A stretch of DNA of 16,382 bases from CAXQRU01 sp964226685. GTDB lineage: Bacteria; Pseudomonadota; Gammaproteobacteria; Pseudomonadales; Cellvibrionaceae. Positions 7,395-14,989 of this stretch are shown here, piece after piece. Location: NCBI GenBank assembly GCA_964226685.1, contig CAXQRU010000031.1, positions 1-16,382 of the forward strand, written 5' to 3'. Position 1 is the stretch's first letter. The number at the start of each line of letters is the position of its first letter. The notes below the pieces were generated by a model. That model was not told the origin of the DNA and did no database searches. It saw nothing but the letters and a program-made list of their open reading frames with translations. Both the position numbers and the translations under genes were made by a program.

Positions 7395-9122
7395 ATGAGC
7401 ATTCGAAAAACACTTGAGCAGCAAATACACGCTGCAATGATCGCCGCCGGTCTACCCGAGCAATTTGGCCCGGCTATTAGTATCAGTAAAAAGGCCCAAT
7501 TTGGTGACTATCAGGCCAATGGCGCCATGGCAGCGGCTAAAGCGGTCGGCAAAAACCCCAGAGAGCTGGCCGCAGCGATCATCGAGCACTGTCAGCTAGA
7601 TGGAATCGCCGATAAATTGGAGCTAGCTGGCCCCGGTTTTATCAACATCCATTTAAACGATGGTTGGCTAGCCTCGCAGTTGGCAGAGCAACATCAACAC
7701 CCTAAAGTCGGCATTGAGCTGGAACAGGCGCAAACGATTGTCATTGATTATTCATCCCCTAACCTAGCTAAAGAAATGCATGTGGGACATTTAAGATCCA
7801 CCATTATTGGCGATGCATTGGCGCGAATTTTGGGTTTTATGGGACATCACGTTATCCGACAAAATCATGTTGGCGATTGGGGCACCCAATTTGGGATGCT
7901 ATTGGCCAACCTGGAGACACAGCTTGAAAACAGCGATCAACTCGCGCTCAATGATTTAGAAAGCTTATACCGTGAAGCCAAAAAACGATACGATGATGAC
8001 AGCGACTTTGCTGAGAAAGCGCGAGATTACGTGGTTAAACTACAAGCTGGCGACACTAAACTATTAGCGCTTTGGGAAAAATTTAGAGCACTCTCACTTG
8101 ATCATAGTCAAGCGTTATACAACAAGCTAAACGTTATCCTGACACCTGAAGATATCCGAGGCGAAAGCGCTTACAATGACGAACTGCCGGTTATTGTCAA
8201 AGATCTTTTGGATCAAGGTGTTGCCAAGCTGGACAATGGTGCTGCGGCCATATTTCTTGAAGAAATTCCCGTCGACGATAAGCCCAGTGTGGTCATTATT
8301 CAGAAACAAGAGGGCGGCTACCTCTATGCCACGACAGATTTGGCGGCACTAAAATATCGTAGCCAAATGCTTAAGCCCGAGCGAATCCTGTACTTCATTG
8401 ACGCTAGGCAATCCTTGCATATGAAGCAAGTTTTTTGCATTGCTAGAAAAGCCAAACTGGTGAATGAGGCAACCTCACTCGAACACCATGCTTTTGGCAC
8501 TATGATGGGCAAGGACGGCAAGCCATTTAAAACTCGTGATGGTGACACCGTAAAGCTAATTGATTTGCTAAATGAAGCCGTTGAGCGGGCCGAAAAAAAT
8601 GTTCGCAACAATACAAAAGCTAACCTTTCCAATGATCAATGCCTTGATATCGCCAACAAAGTGGGTATTGGAGCTATTAAATACGCCGACCTTGCCAAAA
8701 CCCGGACTCACGATTATGTGTTTGACTGGGAGGACATGTTGAGCCTCACTGGCAATACCGGCCCTTATTTACAATATGGCTATGCTCGAATCCAAAGCAT
8801 TCTTCGAAAAGCCAAAGTTCAAAGCCCAGTTATCGGGTCTGTAGTATTTGAAGACCCCATTGAAAAGCAACTGGCCTTGAAACTGTTACAATTTGGAGAC
8901 ACCGTTGAGCTAGTGGCTCGAGAAGCCTATCCTCATGTGCTGTGCAACTATTTATATGAGCTTTCAAGTTTATTAATGAAATTCTATGAGGCCTGCCCGG
9001 TGCTCAAAGATGGCGTTGAAAATACCACCAAAAATAGCCGCCTCACTTTGTTAGATCATGTAGCAAACGTTCTCAAAACAGGGCTAAACTTGCTCGGTAT
9101 TGAAGTGATGGATGAAATGTAA
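7395..9122 (+). CDS. argS: Arginyl-tRNA synthetase
   Basis: ArgRS charges tRNA-Arg with arginine, using ATP and needing bound tRNA for activation. The protein is 575 aa (E. coli 577). The N-terminal Add-1 domain covers about 1-110 and includes QFGDYQANGAM. The class I HIGH motif is HVGH (129-132), within SSPNLAKEMHVGHLRSTIIG. The KMSKS position holds GKDGKPFKTRDG (372-383), as in other ArgRS enzymes that lack the canonical motif. The DALR anticodon-binding domain begins near GPYLQYGYARIQSIL (456-470) and ends with the usual LLGIEVMDEM. The gene appears complete. The ATG has only a weak Shine-Dalgarno. It is likely a single-gene unit, since the next gene has its own promoter. Confidence 0.98.
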   Translation: MSIRKTLEQQIHAAMIAAGLPEQFGPAISISKKAQFGDYQANGAMAAAKAVGKNPRELAAAIIEHCQLDGIADKLELAGPGFINIHLNDGWLASQLAEQHQHPKVGIELEQAQTIVIDYSSPNLAKEMHVGHLRSTIIGDALARILGFMGHHVIRQNHVGDWGTQFGMLLANLETQLENSDQLALNDLESLYREAKKRYDDDSDFAEKARDYVVKLQAGDTKLLALWEKFRALSLDHSQALYNKLNVILTPEDIRGESAYNDELPVIVKDLLDQGVAKLDNGAAAIFLEEIPVDDKPSVVIIQKQEGGYLYATTDLAALKYRSQMLKPERILYFIDARQSLHMKQVFCIARKAKLVNEATSLEHHAFGTMMGKDGKPFKTRDGDTVKLIDLLNEAVERAEKNVRNNTKANLSNDQCLDIANKVGIGAIKYADLAKTRTHDYVFDWEDMLSLTGNTGPYLQYGYARIQSILRKAKVQSPVIGSVVFEDPIEKQLALKLLQFGDTVELVAREAYPHVLCNYLYELSSLLMKFYEACPVLKDGVENTTKNSRLTLLDHVANVLKTGLNLLGIEVMDEM

Positions 9123-9139
9123 AAATGAGCAATGGTGCT

Positions 9140-9168
9140 TTGAATAGTCCTTTAAGATCACGTATAGT
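9140..9168 (+). promoter_or_regulatory. Promoter of the PA2779/PA2778-like pair
   Basis: TTGAAT (9140-9145, 4 of 6) and TATAGT (9163-9168, 5 of 6) are separated by exactly 17 bases. The predicted leader is about 25-30 bases and carries the TAGGAG ribosome site. It is among the best promoter matches in the window. Confidence 0.62.
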
Positions 9169-9201
9169 GCACAACTTATTTTCATTTGCTAGGAGTCTTG
9201 T

Positions 9202-9597
9202 ATGAGCGCACGTTTCTATCAGTACTGCAGTACCTTTTGTCTTTCATTGGCATTGCTCATGGGTAGCTTTTTTAGCCTCCATGCTCAAGCCGATATGATC
9301 TCAACACACTCATCCATTCAAACTGAACATGAGTATTACACTAAGCAACAAGTGTTAGATGCTCTTGAGTCTGAAGAACTTCGCCAACAATTAGAGGCTC
9401 AAGGTGTAGACGCGGATACCGTTAAAGCCAAAATTGCTTCTCTAACCCCAGGCGAGATCGATGACCTCAATGAGAAACTACAAAATGAACAAGCCGGTGC
9501 GGGTGTTGCTGGTGTGGTCGCTTTCATATTTGTTGCCTTAATCGTTACCGACATGTTCTGTGTCACAGATGTGTTCAACTTTGTAAACTGTATCTAA
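9202..9597 (+). CDS. PA2779 family small exported membrane protein
   Basis: This protein of 131 aa resembles the PA2779 family of Pseudomonas, whose function I do not know to be established. A signal peptide covers about 1-30 (cleavage after AQA). A helical, charged region follows, with EELRQQLEAQGVD (58-70), then KIASLTPGEIDDLNEKL (77-93). One C-terminal hydrophobic segment (about 99-117) ends in the family-typical pattern VTDMFCVTDVFNF. The mature part would therefore be a periplasmic domain anchored at its C-terminus. Cys120 and Cys130 flank the end. TAGGAG lies 6 bases before the ATG. The next gene starts 4 bases after this stop, so the two form a tight operon. A Gly/Ala-rich stretch (98-104) precedes the membrane segment; its meaning is unknown. 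Confidence 0.85.
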   Translation: MSARFYQYCSTFCLSLALLMGSFFSLHAQADMISTHSSIQTEHEYYTKQQVLDALESEELRQQLEAQGVDADTVKAKIASLTPGEIDDLNEKLQNEQAGAGVAGVVAFIFVALIVTDMFCVTDVFNFVNCI

Positions 9598-9601
9598 AAC
9601 T

Positions 9602-10591
9602 GTGTGGCGAATCTCGACGGTTTTGTGTGTGCTCAGCTTGCTACTGGCAGGCTGCAGCTCACTGCCACCGCCCAAGTATTCTGAAAATCTTCCCACCAGC
9701 GCCTACATCCCAGCGCTGACGCTTTTTCCCGATGAAAGCAACCAATGCGGGCCTGCAGCATTAGCAAGTCTTCTGAGTTTTTATGGGCAATCTTTTGAGT
9801 TTGAACAGCTGAGCAAACAACTGGTCATCCCAGCTAAAGGCGGCAGCATAAGAACTGATATGCGAGCACAAAGCCGGCAGCATGGCTTAACGCCTTATAT
9901 CATCCCACCCAAAATTGAACACCTGTTTGATGAAATAGCTGCTGGGAACCCGGTGATTGTTATGCAGAATTTAAGCCTCAGCGGTATCCCACAATGGCAT
10001 TATGCCGTTGTAAGAGGTTACGACCTAAACTCGCAAACCATTACCTTACAGTCAGGCGGCCAAGCCAATTACACCATTCCCATTTCACTGTTTAGACGAA
10101 CTTGGGCACGCGCTAAAAATTGGGGTATTGCCCCCAAGCCTATTGGTGAGCTTTCTTATAGTGTGAGTTTTTTTTCAGCCATGAACTCAGGCTTTGAATT
10201 CGAAGAACTAAAGCTTTACCAGAGTGCTTATGACACTTATCAAGCGGTTGCCAAGCGCTGGCCAAATGATGGCCAAGCCGTCGTGAATATGGGCCTGGCT
10301 AATATCGCTTATCGCTTAGAGCAATACGAACAAGCTAAAGACTTCCTGCTCAAGCGATTAGAACAATACCCAGAAACAGCAGACACTTGGAATAATTTGA
10401 GTCATGTCATGAGCCGGCTTCAATGCCCACAATCAGCGGTTCAGGCGGCTTACTGCGCTACGGAAATTGCTCCGAACCAGGTCATTTTGGAGAACACTCT
10501 CAAGCAAATGATGGAGCGTAATGAGGATCCTAGTGGGATTATCTCAACGGCCTGCAAAATCCCTGAGTGCCCCTTCGCCCAAACTCCATAG
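9602..10591 (+). CDS. PA2778 family C39-like peptidase lipoprotein with TPR domain
   Basis: This is a predicted lipoprotein cysteine peptidase, 329 aa. The lipobox LAGC is at 15-18, followed by Ser, which favours the outer membrane. The papain-like C39-type domain has the catalytic cysteine at 49 in NQCGPAALASLL, preceded by Gln48, the histidine at 133 in QWHYAVVRGYD, and Asp141 as a possible third residue. Residues about 200-300 form TPR-like helices (YDTYQAVAKRWPNDGQAVVNMGL; AKDFLLKRLEQYPETADTWNNL). The start is GTG at 9602, 4 bases after the PA2779-like stop, with no separate Shine-Dalgarno, which implies coupled translation. No ABC exporter or bacteriocin genes are nearby, so it is not an ordinary C39 peptidase-transporter system. 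The substrate is unknown; the operon partner is the obvious candidate (inference). Confidence 0.87.
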   Translation: MWRISTVLCVLSLLLAGCSSLPPPKYSENLPTSAYIPALTLFPDESNQCGPAALASLLSFYGQSFEFEQLSKQLVIPAKGGSIRTDMRAQSRQHGLTPYIIPPKIEHLFDEIAAGNPVIVMQNLSLSGIPQWHYAVVRGYDLNSQTITLQSGGQANYTIPISLFRRTWARAKNWGIAPKPIGELSYSVSFFSAMNSGFEFEELKLYQSAYDTYQAVAKRWPNDGQAVVNMGLANIAYRLEQYEQAKDFLLKRLEQYPETADTWNNLSHVMSRLQCPQSAVQAAYCATEIAPNQVILENTLKQMMERNEDPSGIISTACKIPECPFAQTP

Positions 10592-10639
10592 CACATAAAT
10601 CGAGCATCCATTGATCTTGAGAAGCGACAGAATGAAGGG

Positions 10640-11191
10640 CTACTCTGCCTTGATACCCACGCTCACAACACCAATCACTTCGCCTGAATCTGGATCTTCA
10701 ATCGCCAAACTCAAATAAGTCTGCTTCATTTGAGTCACTTCATTCATTCCGGTTAAGCCCACGTGCACAGCACCTGGACCGGCATGAAAAGTTCCAATCC
10801 AGTTAGGTTTACCGCCCTGCCATATATCGGCTGACGGATCACTCTGCCCAACATTTATGCCACGGTTATCCATGATAAAAACTTCGGTATAATCATCATG
10901 TGACTGTCGAACGGAGTATAGATATTTTGACAACTCTCGATCCAGCATTTCTTCGAGCATAGGTTGATTTGCAGCCAGTGTTTCTCGACGCCAACGTTGA
11001 TCTATACGATCAATCTCAATCAAAGTTAGATTGGCATTCTCTTTATTTTGTTCACGCAAAGCTTCATAAACCAAATCATTATCTAGCCACTTTTTGATTT
11101 CTGGCACGTATTTCCTTATTGAATCATCAGCACTGGCGTTAAATGGCACTATCAAAAGGAATAAAACCAGTGAAAGATAGCGTAAAACCAT
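10640..11191 (-). CDS. Periplasmic PDC/Cache-like sensor-domain protein, 183 aa
   Basis: This appears to be a free-standing ligand-binding domain of the PDC/Cache type, normally found as the extracytoplasmic part of chemoreceptors and histidine kinases. A Sec signal peptide covers 1-21 (cleavage after ASA). A long helix region (25-95) is followed by a PAS-like sheet: EVFIMDNRGINVGQSD (103-118), ADIWQGGKPNW (121-131), a loop, then AIEDPDSGEVIGVVSVGI (163-180). The protein ends there, with no transmembrane helix and no kinase, methyl-accepting or GGDEF output domain. GGAGG lies about 9 bases before the ATG. It faces the PA2778-like gene tail to tail, 48 bases apart, and lies downstream of ilvA on the same strand, probably with its own promoter. 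The assignment comes from motif pattern; the ligand is unknown. Confidence 0.75.
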   Translation of the reverse strand: MVLRYLSLVLFLLIVPFNASADDSIRKYVPEIKKWLDNDLVYEALREQNKENANLTLIEIDRIDQRWRRETLAANQPMLEEMLDRELSKYLYSVRQSHDDYTEVFIMDNRGINVGQSDPSADIWQGGKPNWIGTFHAGPGAVHVGLTGMNEVTQMKQTYLSLAIEDPDSGEVIGVVSVGIKAE

Positions 11192-11214
11192 GACGCAAAA
11201 CCTCCGTACATTGA

Positions 11215-11243
11215 ATTAAATCTGTATTATTTAGTCTAGACAA
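11215..11243 (-). promoter_or_regulatory. Possible promoter of the PDC-like gene
   Basis: On the minus strand TTGTCT (11238-11243, 4 of 6) is 17 bases from TTTAAT (11215-11220, 5 of 6), placing the start just before the GGAGG site. This would separate the gene from ilvA. Confidence 0.42.
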
Positions 11244-11292
11244 ACTTAGCTAAAAAGACAGCAAATCACTCTTAGAATGTGCGGTTTTTCAC

Positions 11293-12804
11293 TCAACCTA
11301 GAAAAAATCGATAAGCATCATTATGAGTCTCATCTTTATAACGGTAACCGAGGGAATCCAAAAATGCTTGAACTTGCTCATGTTCCTCAGCAGGTACATC
11401 CATTCCTGCCAACACTCTGGCATAAGCGGCGCCGTGGTTACGATAATGAAATAACGTGATATTCCAACGGCCTGCTAGAGCATGTAAAAACATTTCCAAC
11501 GCTCCAGGGCGCTCAGGAAATTCAAAGCGATAAATCCGTTCATTTTCAATACTGGACGGCCCGCCTATCATGTGACGAATATGTAATTTGGCCGTTTCGT
11601 TATCCGTCATATCCACGACTTCATAGCCCTTGGACTGCAATTCACTGACCACTCGGGTTCGATCGTTATTATGAGGATTTATCTGTAAGCCTACGAACAC
11701 ATGCGCAGCCTTATCGCTGGCGTATCGATAGTTAAACTCGGTGATATTACGCGCCCCTAAATCCGAGCAAAACTGCTGATAACTACCGGGTTTTTCTTGC
11801 AAAGTTACCGCCAAGATCGCTTCTCGCTTCTCACCAATCTCTGTTCTTTCAGAAATATATCGCAAACGATCGAAATTGGTATTGGCCCCACTGTGCACAG
11901 CAATCAAGGTTTCGCCTTTGGCATCATGAGTTTCTATGTACTTTTTTAAACCGGCAAGCGCAAGAGCACCCGCTGGCTCGGCAATGGAGCGAGTGTCTTC
12001 AAAAATATCTTTGATTGCCGCGCACATTTCATCGGTAGTGGCGGTGATCACACCATCGACTCGCTCTTTTAAGACCCGAAATGTTTCTTCCCCAATTTGG
12101 GCAACCGCAACACCATCGGCAAAAATACCAACCTCAGGCAACACGTCCCGCTGGCCTTTCTCCAGGGCCAAGGCCAAACAAGCGGCATCCTCGGGCTCGA
12201 CGGCAAAGACTTTAATACCAGGGCGAACGTACTTAATATAGGCGGCCATACCAGCGCACAAACCACCGCCACCGACAGGTATAAAGATTGCATCGATGGA
12301 CTGAGGATGTTGGCGCAAAATTTCCATCGCAACCGTTCCCTGCCCCGCGATCACATCTGGATCATCATAGGGATGAATATAGGTAAGTTGCCGCTCCTGA
12401 CCATACACTTTGGCATAAGCGGATGCCTGATCGTAAGTATCCCCTTCCAATATCACCGTCGCACCTCTGGCTTTGACGGCATCCACTTTAATTTGGGGGG
12501 TAGTTCTAGGCATCACGATTACCGCGCGAACATTTTTTTCCCGAGCGGCCAAGGCCAAACCTTGGGCATGGTTACCGGCAGAAGCGGCGATAACCCCACG
12601 ATCACGCTCTTCTTGGGTAAGTTTTAGCAGTTTGTTATAAGCGCCACGAATCTTAAACGAAAATACCGGCTGTAAATCCTCGCGCTTTAACAAAATGCGA
12701 TTATTAAAACGCGTTGAAAGATTGGCGGCAAAATCGATCGGGGTCTCTATGGCCACATCGTAAATGCGTGCGTCGAGTATTCGTTTGATGTAGGTATCGG
12801 GCAT
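11293..12804 (-). CDS. ilvA: Biosynthetic threonine deaminase (threonine ammonia-lyase)
   Basis: IlvA converts threonine to 2-oxobutyrate and ammonia, the first step of isoleucine synthesis. The protein is 503 aa (E. coli 514). The PLP domain has the Schiff-base lysine at 51 in SFKIRGAYNK, SAGNHAQG (75-82), the phosphate-binding GGGGL (178-182) and SGAN (305-308). Two ACT-like regulatory domains follow, at about 327-405 and 425-500 (EKPGSYQQFCSDL; ERPGALEMFLHAL). The second marks the biosynthetic, isoleucine-inhibited form rather than the single-domain catabolic TdcB form. The ATG fits homologues, which begin a few residues before YVKRIL, but no Shine-Dalgarno precedes it: the upstream sequence is AT-only for most of 20 bases. 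The gene is divergent from pta. Confidence 0.96.
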   Translation of the reverse strand: MPDTYIKRILDARIYDVAIETPIDFAANLSTRFNNRILLKREDLQPVFSFKIRGAYNKLLKLTQEERDRGVIAASAGNHAQGLALAAREKNVRAVIVMPRTTPQIKVDAVKARGATVILEGDTYDQASAYAKVYGQERQLTYIHPYDDPDVIAGQGTVAMEILRQHPQSIDAIFIPVGGGGLCAGMAAYIKYVRPGIKVFAVEPEDAACLALALEKGQRDVLPEVGIFADGVAVAQIGEETFRVLKERVDGVITATTDEMCAAIKDIFEDTRSIAEPAGALALAGLKKYIETHDAKGETLIAVHSGANTNFDRLRYISERTEIGEKREAILAVTLQEKPGSYQQFCSDLGARNITEFNYRYASDKAAHVFVGLQINPHNNDRTRVVSELQSKGYEVVDMTDNETAKLHIRHMIGGPSSIENERIYRFEFPERPGALEMFLHALAGRWNITLFHYRNHGAAYARVLAGMDVPAEEHEQVQAFLDSLGYRYKDETHNDAYRFFLG

Positions 12805-12828
12805 AATATGTATATATTGTCAAAACCC

Positions 12829-12842
12829 TGTATAGTAATCAA
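12829..12842. promoter_or_regulatory. Degenerate FNR-like box between ilvA and pta
   Basis: TGTAT-AGTA-ATCAA matches the FNR/Anr consensus TTGAT-N4-ATCAA at 8 of 10 positions, with one half-site perfect. Its centre is 54.5 bases upstream of the pta ATG, the same distance as the perfect box before the stress protein gene. A TATCAC sequence at 12865-12870 falls where the -10 of a class II activated promoter would be. The site is suggestive only; a TATAGT -10-like hexamer overlaps it. Confidence 0.3.
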
Positions 12843-12889
12843 AGTTTTTGGTCATGTCATTCGATATCACTACTTTCTAGGATTTGTTT

Positions 12890-13810
12890 ATGGAAACTCC
12901 TTTTTATCAAAAGTTAAAAAGCCGCTGTAAAAACAATGATCCACTCAAAACTGTGATTATCCACCCCACCACAAGCCAATCGCTAGCGGGTGCCATTGCG
13001 GCCAGTGAGGAAGGGTTGATCGAGCCTATTTTAGTCGGCCCAAAACACAAAATATTGGCTGCTGCGCAAGAGGCTGATCTCGATATTTCGACCTATCGCT
13101 GTATTGATACCGAGCATAGTCATATGTCCGCCTCAAAAGGGCTTGAGCTAATCAGAACAGGTGAAGCGATGGCCGTTATGAAGGGCCACATACATACGGA
13201 TGAGCTGATGCAAGCCGTAGTCGATAAGCGCCACAACCTTCGCACGGAACGGCGAATGAGCCATGTATTTGTAGTCGACGTACTCCCTGATGATTATCAT
13301 AAACCGCTTTTTATCAGCGATGCAGCCATTAATATTGCACCTGACCTGACCACCAAAAAAGATATCATTCAAAACAGTATCGATTTATTTTCCACTTGTG
13401 GATTTGGCGTACCCAAAGTTGCTATTTTGTCGGCGACTGAACAAATCACCGATAAAATTCCCTCCACCATTGAAGCTGCCGCGCTCAGTAAAATGGCAGA
13501 CAGAGGCTGGATTAGCGGAGGCTTAGTGGATGGCCCACTGGCCTTTGATAATGCCATTTCAAAAGAAGCCGCTCGTATCAAGGGGCTCAACTCCGAGGTG
13601 GCGGGAGATGCGGATATCCTTATCGTTCCCGATATCGAATCGGGCAATATACTCTATAAACAGATGCGCTATTTATCAGGCTACGATGCGGCTGGCATCG
13701 TGATGGGCGCCAAAGTTCCCATTATCTTAACCAGTCGCGCCGGCAGTGTGCGCGCCAGGCTCGCTTCCTGCGCCCTCGCTCAACTCTACTGCAGCAATCA
13801 AACACTATGA
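12890..13810 (+). CDS. Short-form phosphate acetyl/butyryl-type transferase
   Basis: The enzyme transfers the acyl group of acetyl-CoA (or another acyl-CoA) to phosphate, making an acyl phosphate for the kinase encoded next. At 306 aa this is the short PTA/PTB type, not the 700-residue Pta of enterics. Motifs, numbered from my start, are VMKGHIHTDELM (96-107), SDAAINIAPDL (143-153), DGPLAFDNAIS (214-224), VPDIESGNILYKQM (246-259) and LTSRAGS (280-286). I place the start at the ATG at 12890. A TTG in the same frame at 12884 sits directly beside the AGGA element, whereas the ATG is 7 bases from it. The stop overlaps the acetate kinase start as ATGA. Substrate preference between acetyl-, propionyl- and butyryl-CoA cannot be read from sequence. 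Confidence 0.9.
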   Translation: METPFYQKLKSRCKNNDPLKTVIIHPTTSQSLAGAIAASEEGLIEPILVGPKHKILAAAQEADLDISTYRCIDTEHSHMSASKGLELIRTGEAMAVMKGHIHTDELMQAVVDKRHNLRTERRMSHVFVVDVLPDDYHKPLFISDAAINIAPDLTTKKDIIQNSIDLFSTCGFGVPKVAILSATEQITDKIPSTIEAAALSKMADRGWISGGLVDGPLAFDNAISKEAARIKGLNSEVAGDADILIVPDIESGNILYKQMRYLSGYDAAGIVMGAKVPIILTSRAGSVRARLASCALAQLYCSNQTL

Positions 13811-14937
13811 ATATTCTCGCCTGTAACGGTGGTTCACAAACGGTAAAATGCTCCTTGTTTGAGGGCCAAATACGCTACCAATTTGTGGCTGATAGAATCC
13901 ATGATCAGCCCCACTATACGATTAGCGAGCAAGAGCAAACCATTCTTACCACAAGTTACAATGAACTCGGTCACGCCAGTGCATTAACATTTTTTTTAAA
14001 TTGGGTTCAAGAACAACACATACAGATTTCGGCTTGTGGCCATCGTGTCGTGCATGGTGGGCCCTCGTTCAGTGGGCCTGTCTTGGTTAATGACAATAAC
14101 ATTCAAAAGTTGAAAGGCTTAATTCCTCTAGCCCCCCTGCACCAACCGTTCAATATTGAGTTGATTGAAATCATTTTAAAGCAGTGCCCCCACATACCCC
14201 AAGTGGCTTGCTTTGATACCGCATTTCACCATCAGCAGCCTTGGCTAGCGAAGCAATTTGCACTACCAAAATGTTACAGCGAGCAAGTGATTCGTTATGG
14301 CTTTCACGGCCTTTCCTACGAATACATCAGCAAGCAGCTTGATCAAGCTTTTGAGCGAGTCATCGTTATGCACCTAGGCGGCGGAGCCAGCGCATGCGCC
14401 ATCCTAAAGGGTAAAAGTATTGCCTCCACTATGAGCTTTACCGCGCTCGATGGTCTTATGATGGCCACACGCTGCGGAAGCCTAGACCCAGGCGTCATCT
14501 TGTATCTGCTTAATGAACAGAACAAAACGGCCAAGGAAATTGAAACTCTACTTTATAAAGAATCAGGTTTACTGGGGGTATCGGGTATCAGTCAAGATAT
14601 GCGCGACCTGCATGCGAGTGACGCCCTTGAAGCCAAACAAGCCATCGATTTATTTTGCTACCGGGTTGCCAAAGAGGTCGGTGGCTTAATCGCCGTACTG
14701 GGTGGTGTGGATGCGTTGGTTTTTACTGGCGGTATCGGCCTGAATGACCCTATAAGCCGATTGAAAATTTGCGACTACTTCAAATGGCTTAATGTGAAGC
14801 TCGATGTGGATCGTAATAATGCTAATAGCGCTCTTATATCCAGCCCTGACAGGCTTCCAGTTATGGCGATAGCCACCTGTGAGGATGCAACCATTGTCGA
14901 TCAAACACGAAAGGTTTTAAATGGACAAATCGTATAA
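13807..14937 (+). CDS. ackA: Acetate/propionate kinase
   Basis: The kinase moves phosphate from acetyl phosphate (or propionyl phosphate) to ADP, yielding ATP and the free acid. It belongs to the ASKHA fold. The protein is 376 aa, slightly shorter than the usual 395-405. Conserved sites are Asn7 and Lys14 in the N-terminal NGGSQTVK, Arg80 in GHRVVHGG, Asp137 in CFDTAFH, HGLSYEYIS (167-175), HLGGGAS (189-195), Arg222 in RCGSLDPG, FTGGIG (306-311) and Glu359 in TCEDATI. All expected catalytic residues are present, so the shorter length does not suggest decay. The ATG overlaps the transferase stop by 4 bases and lacks a strong Shine-Dalgarno, indicating coupled translation. Next to an FNR-type regulator, it probably supports ATP formation under low oxygen (inference). 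Confidence 0.94.
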   Translation: MNILACNGGSQTVKCSLFEGQIRYQFVADRIHDQPHYTISEQEQTILTTSYNELGHASALTFFLNWVQEQHIQISACGHRVVHGGPSFSGPVLVNDNNIQKLKGLIPLAPLHQPFNIELIEIILKQCPHIPQVACFDTAFHHQQPWLAKQFALPKCYSEQVIRYGFHGLSYEYISKQLDQAFERVIVMHLGGGASACAILKGKSIASTMSFTALDGLMMATRCGSLDPGVILYLLNEQNKTAKEIETLLYKESGLLGVSGISQDMRDLHASDALEAKQAIDLFCYRVAKEVGGLIAVLGGVDALVFTGGIGLNDPISRLKICDYFKWLNVKLDVDRNNANSALISSPDRLPVMAIATCEDATIVDQTRKVLNGQIV

Positions 14938-14989
14938 AAACTATTAAGTTAGCCTGGTTATCACCTATTTTTTAAGAGATTTCGCGCTT

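Noticed and set aside
9602..10591. PA2778-like protein as a bacteriocin-maturing C39 peptidase
   Set aside because: No ABC transporter, no precursor peptide with a double-glycine leader and no immunity gene nearby; the protein is a lipoprotein with TPR helices instead.
12097..12627. A 176-codon open frame on the plus strand inside ilvA
   Set aside because: It is the antisense shadow of a strongly conserved gene, with no ribosome site or recognisable protein features.
12884..12889. TTG start two codons before the transferase ATG
   Set aside because: The AGGA element abuts the TTG, leaving no proper spacing; the ATG at 12890 is spaced 7 bases and is the better start.
13807..14937. Acetate kinase as a truncated gene because it is shorter than 395 residues
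   Set aside because: All catalytic and nucleotide-binding residues are present in order and the ends align with the family; the shortness is from compact loops.
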